NCBI GenBank assembly: GCA_047967505.1 | Contig: CM106540.1 | Direction: 5' to 3' (one strand) | From: Dipteris shenzhenensis | Taxonomy: Eukaryota > Polypodiophyta > Polypodiopsida > Gleicheniales | DNA: 64,000 nucleotides | Shown: positions 23,371 to 35,344 of the stretch, in pieces | Numbering within the stretch: position 1 is the first letter of the stretch | How the letters are laid out: the number at the start of each line of letters is the position of its first letter | Notes under the pieces: generated by a model | The model's input: only the letters and a program-made list of their open reading frames with translations | Told to the model about the DNA's origin: nothing | Databases searched by the model: none | Program-made: the position numbers and the translations under genes

Positions 23371-23664
23371 GCAGTCCCATCATACATTCCTTGCTTGATG
23401 TGGATCAATGGTTGGATCCACAACTTCAGATCGGCAGTCTCTAGATCAGCATTTGGCACCGCATATGCCTCGGGGATATCTTGTGTTTTCTTAGTGACAT
23501 TTCAATCTTCTAGGCCTTTACAGGGTTAGCTCCACCTTGAGGCTTTGACAAATGCTACATCCCATGCTGATGGATGCTTAGCTATGCACACATCAGGCAG
23601 AAGACATTCAGCTCATGACAGTTGAGCATATAAGTTTGATAGGCCAGTGTACCTTGTCAATTTT

Positions 23665-23960
23665 TGTTAGAACAAATTAATGAAGGTATACCTATGGTTG
23701 TGTGTGTGTGCTTCTGTGTCCATGTGTGTGACCACCTGTGTGGTGAGTGTGCTTGTAATAGGTGTGCAGTAGGTGTGAGTGTGGAAGGTTGTAGTGGATG
23801 ATTGAGAGATTCATGGAGATCAATGGAGTGATGTGTGGTGATCTCCCTTGAGCTCACATACAATGTATCATTGGCCTATATATTAGAACTTCCTCTCATA
23901 AATAAACTACTCTTTCTCCTTCATTGTTGATCTCATCATGACTTCTTTTTAGTTCCTTCA
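23665..23960 (+). repeat. 5' LTR of the 2.06-kb element
   Basis: Starts TGTTAG and ends CTTCA. It contains a CCTATATATTA TATA box at 23874-23884, a GT-rich stretch at 23698-23735, and a pyrimidine-rich end near TTTCTCCTTCATTG. Its partner at 25405-25727 carries small insertions relative to it. Confidence 0.92.
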
Positions 23961-24701
23961 TTTGGCATCAAAGCCACGTCCTCCTTGACCTCCTAGCCTC
24001 CATCTTTTGCCATGTCATCACTCCCACCACCTCCTTTCTCCTTAGTCACTAGTTTCCCCTCTTCTCATCCAAAATTGCAAAAGCTTGTTCTCCCTCTACA
24101 TGTGACTATTCCCCAAACCCTCTAAGCTATAGAACCATCTTCCTAGGGAACACTCCCACCTCAAAGCATTTTGCAAGATTTTGCCCTTGTTACGCATGTC
24201 GATAGCTTCTTCACTTGGCGACTTTCTACAAAATTCCACCTGTAGACTAAACCATTTGCAAAACCCTCTTAGGGGAGGCTAGGCGACATTATGAGCTAGC
24301 TATTGACGAAGTTTGAATGCATTTGGTCCATAGAAGAAGGATAAAAGGTAGAAAAACGAGTCAGAATTGGCAACACTCCCACAGACAATGCCGTGTGAAA
24401 ATGCACCTCTTCTTCATGTTGGACACTCTCCACAGTAAGGGATTCTATTCCACCAAAAAGCCATTTGTTTACTGCTCTAGAAGTCTTCAATTGAGGCTTC
24501 CAACTTCAAACTATTCAGTTTGGGGAAAATAGTCAAATATATGGTCAAAGGTCAAGATTCTAAAGGGGCAAGGTGGTCAAAAGTCTCCTTGTTCATCATT
24601 TTTCACTTTTTCTTTTGGTCATCTGCTCATATAATGTCTTCTAGCATCAATTCAAGATTGATCTTTGGGTTGCTATCTAGTTTGACTATGTCTATGTTTG
24701 G

Positions 24702-25103
24702 ATGATGAGCTTCATTGACAACAATGATGTAGCCTATTTGATGCTTGAAGGTGACTCAATGATGAATGTAGTTTCTATCATGATAGTTGAAGGCTATTTG
24801 CACTTGGATGGTCATATTTTGCCTTACATTCATGTATTGCCTTATGAGTCATATGAGCCTTACCTTTGTACAAGAGTAGACACTGCCCTTGCAATGACAA
24901 GTGGTAAGACCCTCTTCATATTCAATCTATTTGAAGGCATATGGGATGCAAGAAAGATCAAAGAGCAAAGGAGTTACAAGATTGGCTACACGAAGAACCT
25001 CTCCAATGATAATGAACCTCACACTATGGTAGCTTGGAAGAGAAGAAGGAAAAGGACAAGACATGCCATCAAAGGGGGGTATTTCCCCACATCTTCAATT
25101 TAG
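24702..25103 (+). CDS. Unrecognised 133-residue ORF inside the 2.06-kb element
   Basis: The longest open frame of the internal region. It begins MMSFIDNNDVAYLMLEGD and includes a hydrophobic, tyrosine-rich middle (HILPYIHVLPYESYEPYL) and a basic tail (WKRRRKRTRH). No Gag zinc knuckle, protease or RT motif is visible. It could be a worn gag, a captured host fragment, or chance. 23976-24700 shows no continuous frame. Confidence 0.35.
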   Translation: MMSFIDNNDVAYLMLEGDSMMNVVSIMIVEGYLHLDGHILPYIHVLPYESYEPYLCTRVDTALAMTSGKTLFIFNLFEGIWDARKIKEQRSYKIGYTKNLSNDNEPHTMVAWKRRRKRTRHAIKGGYFPTSSI

Positions 25104-25404
25104 AATTTTTGTGTGTGTGGTCAATAAGGGTTCTCTGCCTTGGGATGTCCCCCTGAAAATATGGTATCGGGTTTCCTAGAGGTTGCTAGTCATTTTTTCA
25201 AGAAACCTCCAAGAGAGATTGTAAACCAAGGACCAAAATTGGAGTGAGATCATGTTGGAGCTAGGGTGTCCAAATGAGTCTACTGCTAATGCAACTTAGA
25301 GTGAGTCTAGGTTGGGATCATGTTTTTTGCCACCAAAGGTGGGCAAGCCATGAAGTTTCCCATAGACTACTGCTAGGGGTCAAGGTCATCAATTTGTGGG
25401 GGGG

Positions 25405-25727
25405 TGTTAGAACAAATTGATGAAGATATACCTATGGTTGTGTGTGTGTGCTTGTGTGTCCATGTGTGTGACCACCTGTGTGGTAAGTGTGCATGTAACA
25501 GGTGTGATTGATGATGTGTCAGTCAGTAGGTGTGAGTGTGGAAGGTTCTAGTGGATGAATGAGAGATTCATGGAGAGATCAGTGGAGTGATTTGTGGATC
25601 TGGGATGCTCTCTCTTGAGCTCACATACAATGTATCACTGGTGTATATATTGGAACTTCCTCTCATGAATAAATTACTCTTTCTCCTTCATTGTTGATCC
25701 CATCATGACTTCTTTTCAAGTCCTTCA
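25405..25727 (+). repeat. 3' LTR of the 2.06-kb element
   Basis: A direct repeat of 23665-23960. It carries extra bases such as GATTGATGATGTGTCAGTC-like sequence near 25505-25527. It is preceded by the G-rich polypurine tract and followed by the ATTTT duplication. Confidence 0.92.
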
Positions 25728-25732
25728 ATTTT

Positions 25733-28700
25733 CTATGCTCCCTCTTCTTCAACACAGTAGAGTATCATACTTGCACCTTTGGCCCCATATTTTTAGCCCC
25801 TACATCACTCTTTCTACATTGACTATGTGGTCATAAATATACGTAGATGCTATGGGAAAAAAAGATAAATGATACGTGTAACATCCACAAGAATGGAATT
25901 CAAATAAGGCAATAGAGACAGACACCGAAGATCATTGTATTCCAGAGCAATAGCTCGCACAAAAACTGTGTACAGAATGACATCAGAATGCTAGTAATAG
26001 CATGCGCACAAAACCATCTGACGGTTAGGGAAGTGGCTGTTGAAGACCCAACCGCTTGGAGATCCGAACCGCCAACCCTTGCGGCTAACCTACCCTCGCA
26101 CACCCCTCTTAGTCACTACTGCTGCTAACTCGCATGGTTATGCAATATAGATTTTCTTTACATTAAGGCTACTACTAGGAAAGTAAACCCTTTATTGGCT
26201 ACTAAAGGTAAAGGTGCTACCAACATCAAGGTAAGAGTACTACCAAATCCAAGTAACCGTGTTGACAAGATAATTTTTATTTCCTTTAAGATGTGCAATA
26301 GATGAGCAAGAATTATGTGATTTTCTAAGGATCTACCTTTCAAAATGGTTGCCATTCCTTCACTACAATTCCAAACTATGGGTGGTTTAATGTTGACAGC
26401 ACAATAATAGTCGTGGCTTACAATACCAGTACCAGTTCTTGAAGGCACGGTAGCCTTTTAAACTTAAAGTTTCTTAGAGTGTAAGGCTATCAAATAAATA
26501 GTATTTCATATGCTCTAAATCATATAATTCACATCCATTGATATTTTGGAATGAAATAAAGAAATTTGCTCACGTTAATGGGGATCATTACAAAATACCA
26601 CAACGTCAAATTACTCAAGGAACTGAAACAAGATTCTCATAATAGCTAGACAAGGCATTAAGACTCAATGGAGAGAATCTTTCCTTCCATTATAATGAAA
26701 TTTTACAACGTAGAACTTGAGGCTCAATCAAGATAGACAAATAAATGAGCTCCTTAGTTCATTAAAAAGGTAGCTCATTTGTACAATACTAGTTTCCATC
26801 TTCGATAATTCCTCTTTCAAGTCTCTCTCCCTCATAGGTAGTACAATCACTCCTCAATAGTATACCTTGCTTCTTCCAATATTCATCTTACTTTTCCTTT
26901 AGATCCACAATTTCCTTAGTTGCAATTTTCCCCTTTGATTCATTCATTTTACACACCAGCATTCTTCTTAGTCTAGGTAATGTGCTCCCTAGCTACCCCA
27001 TCAATTCACTTTGACACTCATCCATGCATTTCACTCTATTGGGAAAAAGGTAGTTGAAGCTTGAGTATGTGTAGGTCACATTGAGTTGCCTTTATTGCAA
27101 CCCTTGTTCTATCTTGAAGGGTCCTTAGTTTCCCATGGCCCAACACCATGATCTGTTCCAATGTGCTACCCTTAGAAAGGCAAGAATCAATTCTTCTATG
27201 ATCATAGATATACTTTGGTTATAAACATTCACTACCAAGTTGAAATAATCATTGATTTTTCTATAAAATCTTGTTCTTGATAAAGTTTATCAAGTTACAA
27301 GAGGCATTTAGTATGATTTTAAAACTTTCATCAAAGAGGCTATAACAATGTGTGATGGGATCCTAAGAAAAAATTCACTCTCCCATCTAAACATCATTTT
27401 GAAATTCATGAGACCCAAAAAAGGTGTTCTTATGGAGATTTAACTACATTTTTGGCTACCAATTATCATTTAATTGAGTGCCATGCACCACAAGGTTTGT
27501 AAGACATTTCTAACAATTTAGACAATACTCATAACATGATGGAGGGCTACACAACAACATGAACATGTATGTGGCAATGACCCACATCATTAATTTCCTT
27601 CAAAAACATAAGTAAGTCCTTTAGGAATATGAATTACAAAATGGGACTCTAGAGTCCTCCCCATCCCCAAAATTCTATAAGATAGAGTCCAATCCTCATG
27701 GCTAAGCATCCCCACTAGTTGAACTTCCATATGCACATGTAGTGCTAGTTGCCCTACCTCCACAAATTCTTCACATAAATTATTCATGTAATAAAGGTTT
27801 CAAGGTTCCACTTATATCTTGACTCTCAACTTATGTTTCCCGCTTGAGATCTACTCTCCTTCACCTTATATTATTGTTGCAAAGTTATCAATATAATTCA
27901 AGATTCTTTATTTTCTCATTCGAAAAAATATATATCACTATATTAAATGTAAGATGAATCCATACAGAACAAAAGGCAGTTTTATGTGTACCTGTATATT
28001 GCCTCCCTTTCTCCTTCTTTCACGTTTCCATGGAGGATTCTCAACTAGTGGAACTAAAGCCATGATGACATCATGGCTATCGATAAAGCGCACCTTCAAA
28101 AAAACACATTATAAATTATGATTTAATTTCTTTAGAAATTAAATGACATAAGGATATTCTGCACATCTCAACAATATCATTCAAAAGTTATTATATCACT
28201 TTTGATAATTCTTACATAGAATCGATGTCAACAAAACAAACATTGCTTTATTTCTAAAGAGAAAATTTACATCTTACCATCACACATAATGGTAAGTGAT
28301 TGATGTATTCTGTGAGATATCTAAAAATAGACGTACACAATTGTTAGTAAACACATAATTGATCATTAGAGAGAGACACGCACAAGAAACAATTGACATA
28401 TGTACATACACAATATTTATTTTTAAAAGAAATGTGTCTATTAAGAGAAAGCAATCATCTTGATAAACATGTTTGAATGCCTTGCATACCAAAATTCAAT
28501 AATTCTCATCATATTTTATTAATTTGGGACCATATCCATTGGACTACAAATTAATGAGTGGATGACATGCTATGTCCCCCATACATCTAGTAGAGTTACT
28601 CTTTTTTAATGTTATAGATAGTGTCTCATTCACTTAACATGTGCAAAAGTTTCCTTTTCTCCCTATCAACACAATAAATAGTTTAATATTATAAGTATTT

Positions 28701-29315
28701 GTCATAATAATGATAAAAAAGTATGTAATTTCTTGTAAGGATGATTTTAGCTTCTTTATTATCTATATGTGTACTACTTCAATTTTTGTCTATTTAGACA
28801 ATATTAGGCTAAGAAAAATGAGAGGAAATGGATCTTTATGTCTATACTATGTTGGAGATGTGAGCCGCCCATGATCTTATATGCTAATATATATTGTGGT
28901 GATTTATGCACATCTATCTACAATATAGATTGAGAGAAAGCAATATGCACACATGCCACTTTGAGTGAATTGTAATATTGAGGCCATAGATATGAACCAC
29001 ACCAAGAAGGAGACTATGAGGGATTGACAATCTTTACATAATTGGGAAATTATGTTGACATTTGTACATCAAGATGATTAGAGTATGTTCAATTACATCA
29101 AGTTATTGGGGACTGTGAATCTTGGATAGGATTTTGGTGTGGATTTGGAGGCCTCATTAGCCTACAATTTAGGTGGTACTTTGTGTGTTTCTATGGAGCA
29201 CAAGGAGCCTTACTTTCTAAGTCTCATAGCTAATTCAATTCCTTTATGCTTTGCCTTATCCTTGGTTTGAGTTAATATCCTCCATTGCTTCCTCATCTCA
29301 CATTGTGTAGTATTT
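25733..29315. other. Unassigned stretch after the nested element
   Basis: 25733 onward continues the interrupted family A copy, but its 3' end is not identifiable. 25860-26110 is a less AT-rich patch. Short minus-strand frames at 26158-26448 and 27590-27787 read protein-like but are unrecognised. 27800-29300 is AT-rich with no coding signal. Confidence 0.45.
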
Positions 29316-29324
29316 TCTCTCTCA

Positions 29325-29416
<92 letters not shown>

Positions 29417-29425
29417 CCCCCCCCC
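29316..29425. repeat. (TC)n microsatellite with C run
   Basis: About 100 bp of TC dinucleotides ending in an 11-C run. It is followed 12 nt later by a Copia-like primer site, so it may have grown from the pyrimidine-rich end of an LTR. Confidence 0.95.
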
Positions 29426-29437
29426 TTAAATTAGATT

Positions 29438-29450
29438 TGGTATTAAGGCC
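29438..29450 (+). other. Candidate Copia primer-binding site
   Basis: TGGTATTAAGGCC differs from the tRNA-Met primer site TGGTATCAGAGCC at three bases. The LTR that should precede it has no clear TATA or start, so this is only a candidate. Confidence 0.4.
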
Positions 29451-31581
29451 ATGTTGAGTGCCTCCCATATTATTGACCTATCTTGCCAGTATCTATCCTC
29501 GGTTATGTTGTCTCCATTGCCTATCCTTTAATGATGCCATTCCTAAGGATATATGCAATCGCAAATTCATTTATTGGCTATCACTTCCATTGAAGAATGT
29601 TTTCAGTTATAAATATGCAATAGTCAATCCATTATGGAGGAGAACATTGCCTTTCTTTCAAGCTATTTTAGTTCTACCTTGGCTTTGCCAAGCTTCTCCT
29701 TTTTCTACATTGTTTAGTTCTATAAGAGCTTTATTTAGACATCACACATTGCCATGGGTCCCTCTTGTGATTTCTTGTTTCTAATTAGTTCTTGGTTAAA
29801 AGTTCCCAAAAGTTTTTGGTTCTCAAAAATGGCTTTTGCCCCCTGATTCAAGGCATCTCTTCCTAAAGTACATCTTACCGATTGACTAAAGAGTTTGTCA
29901 TTGGTTCTCTTTGGTTGTGTGTCTTTGTCAAATCTTTTAGAGACAAAATGTGAAAAGTCTATTGTTGTAACTCCTCTATTAAAATAATTGGTTGCTCTTA
30001 TTTATAAAAGTCCATGTAATGAATTATAGATCATCACATCCATGCAGCAGTGCATTTCACATTTTGCTTCTAGTTTTTTTTTCTCAAATTTTGGCTAAGG
30101 ATCAAAGAATTCTTAACACGTGGAAATCATTTTTAAGCCTTGGCTATCTTCCCCAAGTTTTTTTTGGCTAGTTAACTTTCCTTTCAAGGATCTTGTTGGT
30201 CACTCAAAGGAGGTTCCTATTAGCTTTGGCTGCATCTTTCATTATTGTTCTACAAAAGAGGGTCCTTTACCAAAAAAAATAGATTCATAATCAACATTTA
30301 CATGCCTTCATTTATGTGGTTTTTTCAAGGTCCAAAGAATCTGCTATCATTAAAAAGTTTAATGAAAAGGCTTTTATTTTTTGCAAATGTGTCCCAATGA
30401 TTATTGTAGTTGAGACGAGATTGCATGTTTCCAAAAGAACCTTCGGAGTTATCTCCACTCCTCTCATGTACTCTCCTCTCCTCTCCATCACTTTCTCCCC
30501 ACTCTTGGGTGGGCTAAAATACTAAGGGGTTAGACCTCAGCTTGGAGTTATTTACAAAATAGATCTCACTCAGTTTGAACTCTAGGAGACTCCTCTCTGG
30601 TCGCCATTCTACTTCGGGTTAAAGTTTCTGCTGTTGCAAACTACTTTCTACACATTCAAAGAATCAACCCTAACTTTTTGAGGTTTTCTTGAATCTCTTC
30701 AAAGTAAAAATAAAGTTTATTCTTTGGAAGAAAAGGTATATTTTTTCCTTCTAGGACATAGACATAATCACTAGTGTTTGGCCGTGGTGAAAGTCACAAG
30801 TAAAGGGGGTACTAGAAGACTATTTTTTCTTTAATTGAGGACAAGAAATAAGAGAAGCAACCTTCACATGCTGCAATAGTAGCTTCACCCTTGCCTAACA
30901 CTAAGCAAAATGAGGTCATTATTATTATACAATAGCAAGTTCTCCTTCTCAAAAAGGAGAACAATGAGTTGAAGCAAAAGTTCTAGGAGCTAGAAGAGAG
31001 AGTAAAAGTGGTTGAGAGCAAACTAGAAAAGGCAAGCCCCATTTTAGCTCATGATGAAGTTGTCTTTAGTCAAACATAAGATGTGCATGAAAATATCAAG
31101 GAAAATATCCATGAGAAGCTCAAACAAGAAGTAAAGAGCTCCTTAGATACACAGACGTCTACTCGGCTACAAAAGGAAGTCAAAGAACAAGCCTTAGACT
31201 GTGCAACTCAAGAGTGCTCAGGATTGGAGGTTTACCAAACAACTAGTTCATAGCTAAAGACTCTTATGAAGAGACTCATAAGAAAATCATTAAAGCTTTA
31301 GTAGGAGTTGAATAGGAAGACCTAGAGTTTAATATTGGAAAAGCAAGAGAGCATGCAATCCTTACCTTCAAGTCAAAAGATGAAAGAACTCAGGTTGTCA
31401 AACAATCAAATAAGTTGAAAGGATTAAGCATGTGGATGGCAAAGGAACTCACAAAAGCTCAACTAAAGACTAAGACCTTGGAGCTTGCAAAGGTAAAGGT
31501 GGCCAGAAAAGAAGGAAAATGTGTTGTCTTTTGAGATGGAAAGGCTTTGATTAGAGACTTCAAAGACAAGAACAAAGACCC
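29451..31581 (+). pseudogene. Very decayed, unrecognised tract
   Basis: Downstream of the candidate primer site. The only protein-like part is about 30930-31150, a charged, heptad-like segment (LKKENNELKQKF; ELEERVKVVESKLEKA) that suggests a coiled coil, broken by stops. The rest has no recognisable domain. It could be gag of a dead LTR element. Confidence 0.35.
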
Positions 31582-31838
31582 TGTTGAGAGTTCACGCTCA
31601 ACATCATGTGATCATGTGTGCATAGCACCATCACGTGATCATATGTGCATAGCACTAACCTTATAGAGTGCTATAAAGAAAAGGGTTAGATCCCCTAACC
31701 CTAACCCTAAAAGGGTTTGTATATATTCTATTTTTTCAACTAAATCTAGTGTACAGTTAGTTATTTGTGGTGTGCTCTCTAGCTACGCCCTCTCTCCTCA
31801 TCTCCACTCTTCTCCTCTCCCCTCTTCATATTTTGTCA
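31582..31838 (+). repeat. LTR of family A copy 2
   Basis: 257 bp. It includes a telomere-like (CCCTAA)3 block at 31693-31712 and GTATATATTC at 31719-31728, followed by the shared TAGTGTACAGTTAGT block and a pyrimidine-rich end. It aligns in order with the LTR at 20677-20837. Confidence 0.6.
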
Positions 31839-33961
31839 TGTATCAGAGCTCCCTTGCCTTCTGTTGAGGCATCGAGATCATTGTGAGAGAGATTGAGAGA
31901 TTGACTGTTCTTTCACTTCCATTGAGTGATAGAGAAATTTCCGTCCATCAAAGAGGAATTTCCATCCATGAGAGATTTCCATTAATCTCCTTCCATTTGA
32001 TTCATTGTTTCATTGAGAGATTCATTGCTTGTGAGAGATATTTCCTTCTCAAGTGATTTCCATTTGTTAGAGAGTTCTTTGTGTGAGGCATTCTTCTTGA
32101 GAGAATTTCACTTGAAAAAGAAGACAAAGTGAAAGGTCTCTGTTCTTTTCTTCCATGTGAGAAAGAGGAGTCTCCATTGCTTGAGAACTTGAGCACACGA
32201 GATTGGTGTCATAACACTACGTCTTGAACTCATTGGAGATTGATATGAGGCAAGGATTATCCTTTTCAGCCTCCTTGATTTAGCCTCCCAACAAGCATCC
32301 TCCTGCAAACTGCCATCAGGCCACAGTTCGGAACTAGTTCTTTTCTGCCTATCGTATTAGTGTGCCCAGATAGAAGACAATCAACCTTTTGCCGGTATCA
32401 CCAAGTGTAGCCAATAGCCATCAACTTCTAGTAAATGATTGATAGTTGTGAGAGGGTCATCAAAGGGAACAAATTCGGTGGTCGTCTCTATTGTAGCCCG
32501 TTGTTGTGCCGTTAGGGGCTAAGCTGCCTACCACTGTGAAGCAGCTCCATCTAGAAGTCGGCAAACTACTCTATCCTCCTACGTGAATTTGCTTCTTCGA
32601 CATCGACTAAGTTGGCAACCATCTACAAAAAATTCTTTACTCTGTGCTTAGCCGCTCGCCAGCCAATGGGCTCCTAAGTCACTAAGCCGCTCCAACTAAC
32701 TTATGTTCCTTTGCTCTAGCCATTGAGTACTCTCACGTACTCTGCACACCTTGGTTGAGACAAAGGCGTCAACAGTCTGCGACAAGGATGGACTATGAGC
32801 TTCCACCACAGCAAACAACACTCGACCTCAGCTGCCTTCATGTCTATAGCCAACTTCAAGGAGACTCTATAGCCCATGAACAGTAGCAAATGGCCGACAT
32901 TCAGATCTGCAGCTTCAAAGGTGAGACAACCTACTCCCTAGCAACCACTAATGGACACGGGCTCCAGTGACCTCCAAAGTCTTCTGCAAGCAAAGCTCCA
33001 AGCTCTCCAACACATTCTGTCAATGCTCTAGCTTATAGCCAAGCTTCTTCCAGCCCATTCTCCACAGCTCCTCCAATAGCCGACTACGAGCATAGACATC
33101 GGTTTGCAGCAAAGAAAGTAGCAATGGTTGCAGTCACAAGCCTGAGGCCCCTACATCTTCACCGGCTCATCAATGCCAGCGATCTTTAGCGACGGAATCA
33201 TCCCATAGACCAACGGAGAAGAAGATAGAATCTCTCATATTTTTTCAAAATCTTCACAAGATTTTGACTTTCCAAAAAGTGACACATGGCAAGATAAGAT
33301 AGCACCTAAGTTAGGTCTATAGTGTGCCACATGGCCCCTTATCTCCAACTGCCATGTCAATAACCCCGTGAGGTTGCCACATCATCTACCATGGTGGTAG
33401 CCATGTAAGCAGGCATGTCACCCTGCTAGGTCAATAGGCCACATCATCAGCCACATCACCTGTGCCACATTAGCACAGATACGTCATCTGCCATGTTATT
33501 TGGCCACATCATCAACCACATCAACAATCCATGTCACCTGTGCCACATCAATAGTCCACATCATCTACCATGTCATCAATGCCACATCATCATTGCCATG
33601 TCACCTTACTGACATCATCATTTGTGCCACCTTAGTAGTGCCACCTTAGCTGTCTAGTCAGCACTAACCTCTATAGGCACACACAGTGCTCCACAGTCAC
33701 TTCATGTGACCACTCCTACCACCTCAGTACAAGGCTCCACTGGCACACCTCTTGCTAGGCATAGTGCCACATCATCACTGCATGTGACTCACAGTGACAC
33801 ATCATCATTGAGCACATTTGCACTCCTTTTGCCCCTCCACCTAGATCAAGTCATATCTCTTGATCCAAGAAGAATTTAAGGGTGCTCCAAAAAGGAAAGT
33901 CGCTCATTTTTTCATGCTCTACGCACTCCTTACATCATGTGCACATTTTGGCATAAGTTAC

Positions 33962-34131
33962 TGAGAGTGCTCTCAATGCAAGCAAGAACGGAAGAAGGAG
34001 AGAGAGAGACAGAGAGCCACACAAGTTTGGTGGGTGCAGAACCACCCTAATCTTCTTTTTCATTCATTTATATATGTGTTTGAGTATTGTACATAACCAG
34101 GGTAAAGGCACCGTGAACTTTAACCCCCACA
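33962..34131 (-). repeat. 3' LTR of Copia-II
   Basis: 170 bp direct repeat of 39682-39848, with an extra AG in the GA tract, an extra T near 34069, and about five substitutions. Confidence 0.93.
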
Positions 34132-34142
34132 ACCTCCCACTT
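34132..34142 (-). other. Polypurine tract of Copia-II
   Basis: The minus strand reads AAGTGGGAGGT immediately before the 3' LTR start, the expected plus-strand primer for DNA synthesis. Confidence 0.8.
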
Positions 34143-34184
34143 AAAGGACAATGTGCCTTTAAGGGAGAACAACCAGTGAGCATA

Positions 34185-35344
34185 CTATCCAATGCCCATC
34201 CATACACGACAATACTCAAACCGCTGACTAGGTAGACTCTTTGTCAACATATCTACAAGGTTATCATCTGTATGAACCTTGACAAGCTCTATGCGCTTGT
34301 CCTCAAGTACCTCCCTAATGAAATGGTACCTGACCTCAATGTGTTTGGTCTTTGCATGAAAGACCGGATTTTGTGCTAGCTGAATAGCACTCATGGAATC
34401 ACTATGCAATGTCGGTACACCTGTATGAATCCCCAAATCTCCCACTAGCCGATCAAGCCATATAGCCTCCTTGCAACCCTCTGTAGCTGCAACATACTCA
34501 GCCTCTGTGGTAGACAAAGCAACACACTTCTGTGTGCGAGACATCCACGACACTGCACCACCTGCAAAGGTGAACACATAACCAGAAGTGGATCTCCTAC
34601 TATCCACATGCCCTGCATAGTCTAAATCTATGTAACCAAGTACACGCATGTCTCCTTTACCAAAGCAGATGCACATCTCCTTGGTACCCTTCATGTACCT
34701 CATGATGCACTTAACTGCCTCCCAATGCCTCTTTCCTGGATTAGCCATATACCGGCTAACAACTCCCACTGCAAATGCAATGTATGGTCTAGAAGCTATC
34801 ATAGCATACATAAGACTCCCAACCGCTGATGCATAAGGAACCTTGGCCATCATGGCCCTCTCCTCTTCTGATTTGGGACTATCTGTATGACTCAGTTTCA
34901 CATATGGAGGCAATGGAGTACTCACTGCCTTCCCCCCCTCCATATTGAAGCGCTGCAATACTTTTGTAACATACTCTTTTTGTGAAAGCCAAAGGAGTTT
35001 CCTACTCCGATCACGCGTGATGCGCATACCAAGAATATGACCTGCAAGTCCCAAATCCTTCATATCAAAGGCCTCATGCAACTTGGCCTTTAATGCATCT
35101 AGCTCATAAGTATTCTTGCTAGCCAATAGCATATCATCCACATATAGTGCCAGGATTATCAGGCTACTATCCTTAGCCCTTTTAGTGTAGAGGCAGTGAT
35201 CAATTTCACTCCTTCTAAAACCTGGGACCGAATGAAAGCATCAAACTTCTGATACCATTCTCTAGGTGCTTGCTTAAGACCATAGAGACTCTTCTTCAGC
35301 TTGCAAACTAAATGCTCTTTGCCCTTTTCTTCAAAGCCTTACGG
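34185..35344 (-). pseudogene. Copia-II RT C-terminus and RNase H
   Basis: After the two stops the frame continues with [19 protein letters not shown] one-base deletion near 35221 then moves it to the frame of [12 protein letters not shown] and the catalytic YVDDMLLAS. The open part from 35141 continues through DLGLAGHILGM, then PYASAVGSLMYAM, to RNase H (YIDLDYAGH; STTEAEYVAA; HSDSMSAIQLAQNP; RYHFIREVLEDKRIEL; DMLTKSLP). The first RNase H motif is usually YSDADYAGD, so it is altered here. The end is a few bases from the 3' LTR. Confidence 0.93.

Larger units (their letters stand above)
20677..23659 (+). mobile_element. LTR-family A copy 1: LTR, primer site and long leader
   Basis: A short LTR (20677-20837, starting TGTTAAGG and ending TATCA) is followed by the primer-like site TGGTATCAAAGC (20838-20849) and then about 2.8 kb without recognisable coding. 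Two features are shared with copy 2 (from 31582). First, the LTRs share a telobox, then GTATATATTC, then a TAGTGTACA-like block. Second, the leaders share ACCCAGCACTTAAA near 22452 and 39926, and CCACATCA-rich tracts. Copy 1 is interrupted at 23660 by another LTR element and resumes at 25728. Its end is not clear. Confidence 0.65.
23665..25727 (+). mobile_element. Complete 2.06-kb non-autonomous LTR retrotransposon
   Basis: The LTRs are 23665-23960 (296 bp) and 25405-25727 (323 bp). Both start TGTTAGAACAAATT and end CCTTCA, are closely similar, and share several indels. The 5-bp duplication ATTTT flanks the element (23660-23664 and 25728-25732). The primer site TGGCATCAAAGCC lies at 23963-23975. 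The polypurine tract TGTGGGGGGG lies just before 25405. The internal region of about 1.44 kb encodes no protease, integrase or RT that I can see, so it would depend on enzymes of another element. This is LARD/TRIM-like in structure. It is inserted in family A copy 1. Confidence 0.92.

Noticed and set aside
26035-26105. tRNA-like or SINE promoter (GGTTCGGATCTCC resembling a B box, minus strand)
   Set aside because: The candidate A box is only about 20 nt away and does not match the consensus, and no cloverleaf forms. It was not called.
31582-31712. A genuine interstitial telomere
   Set aside because: Only three units are present, in an LTR whose sister copy has a single telobox. An LTR promoter motif is the simpler explanation.
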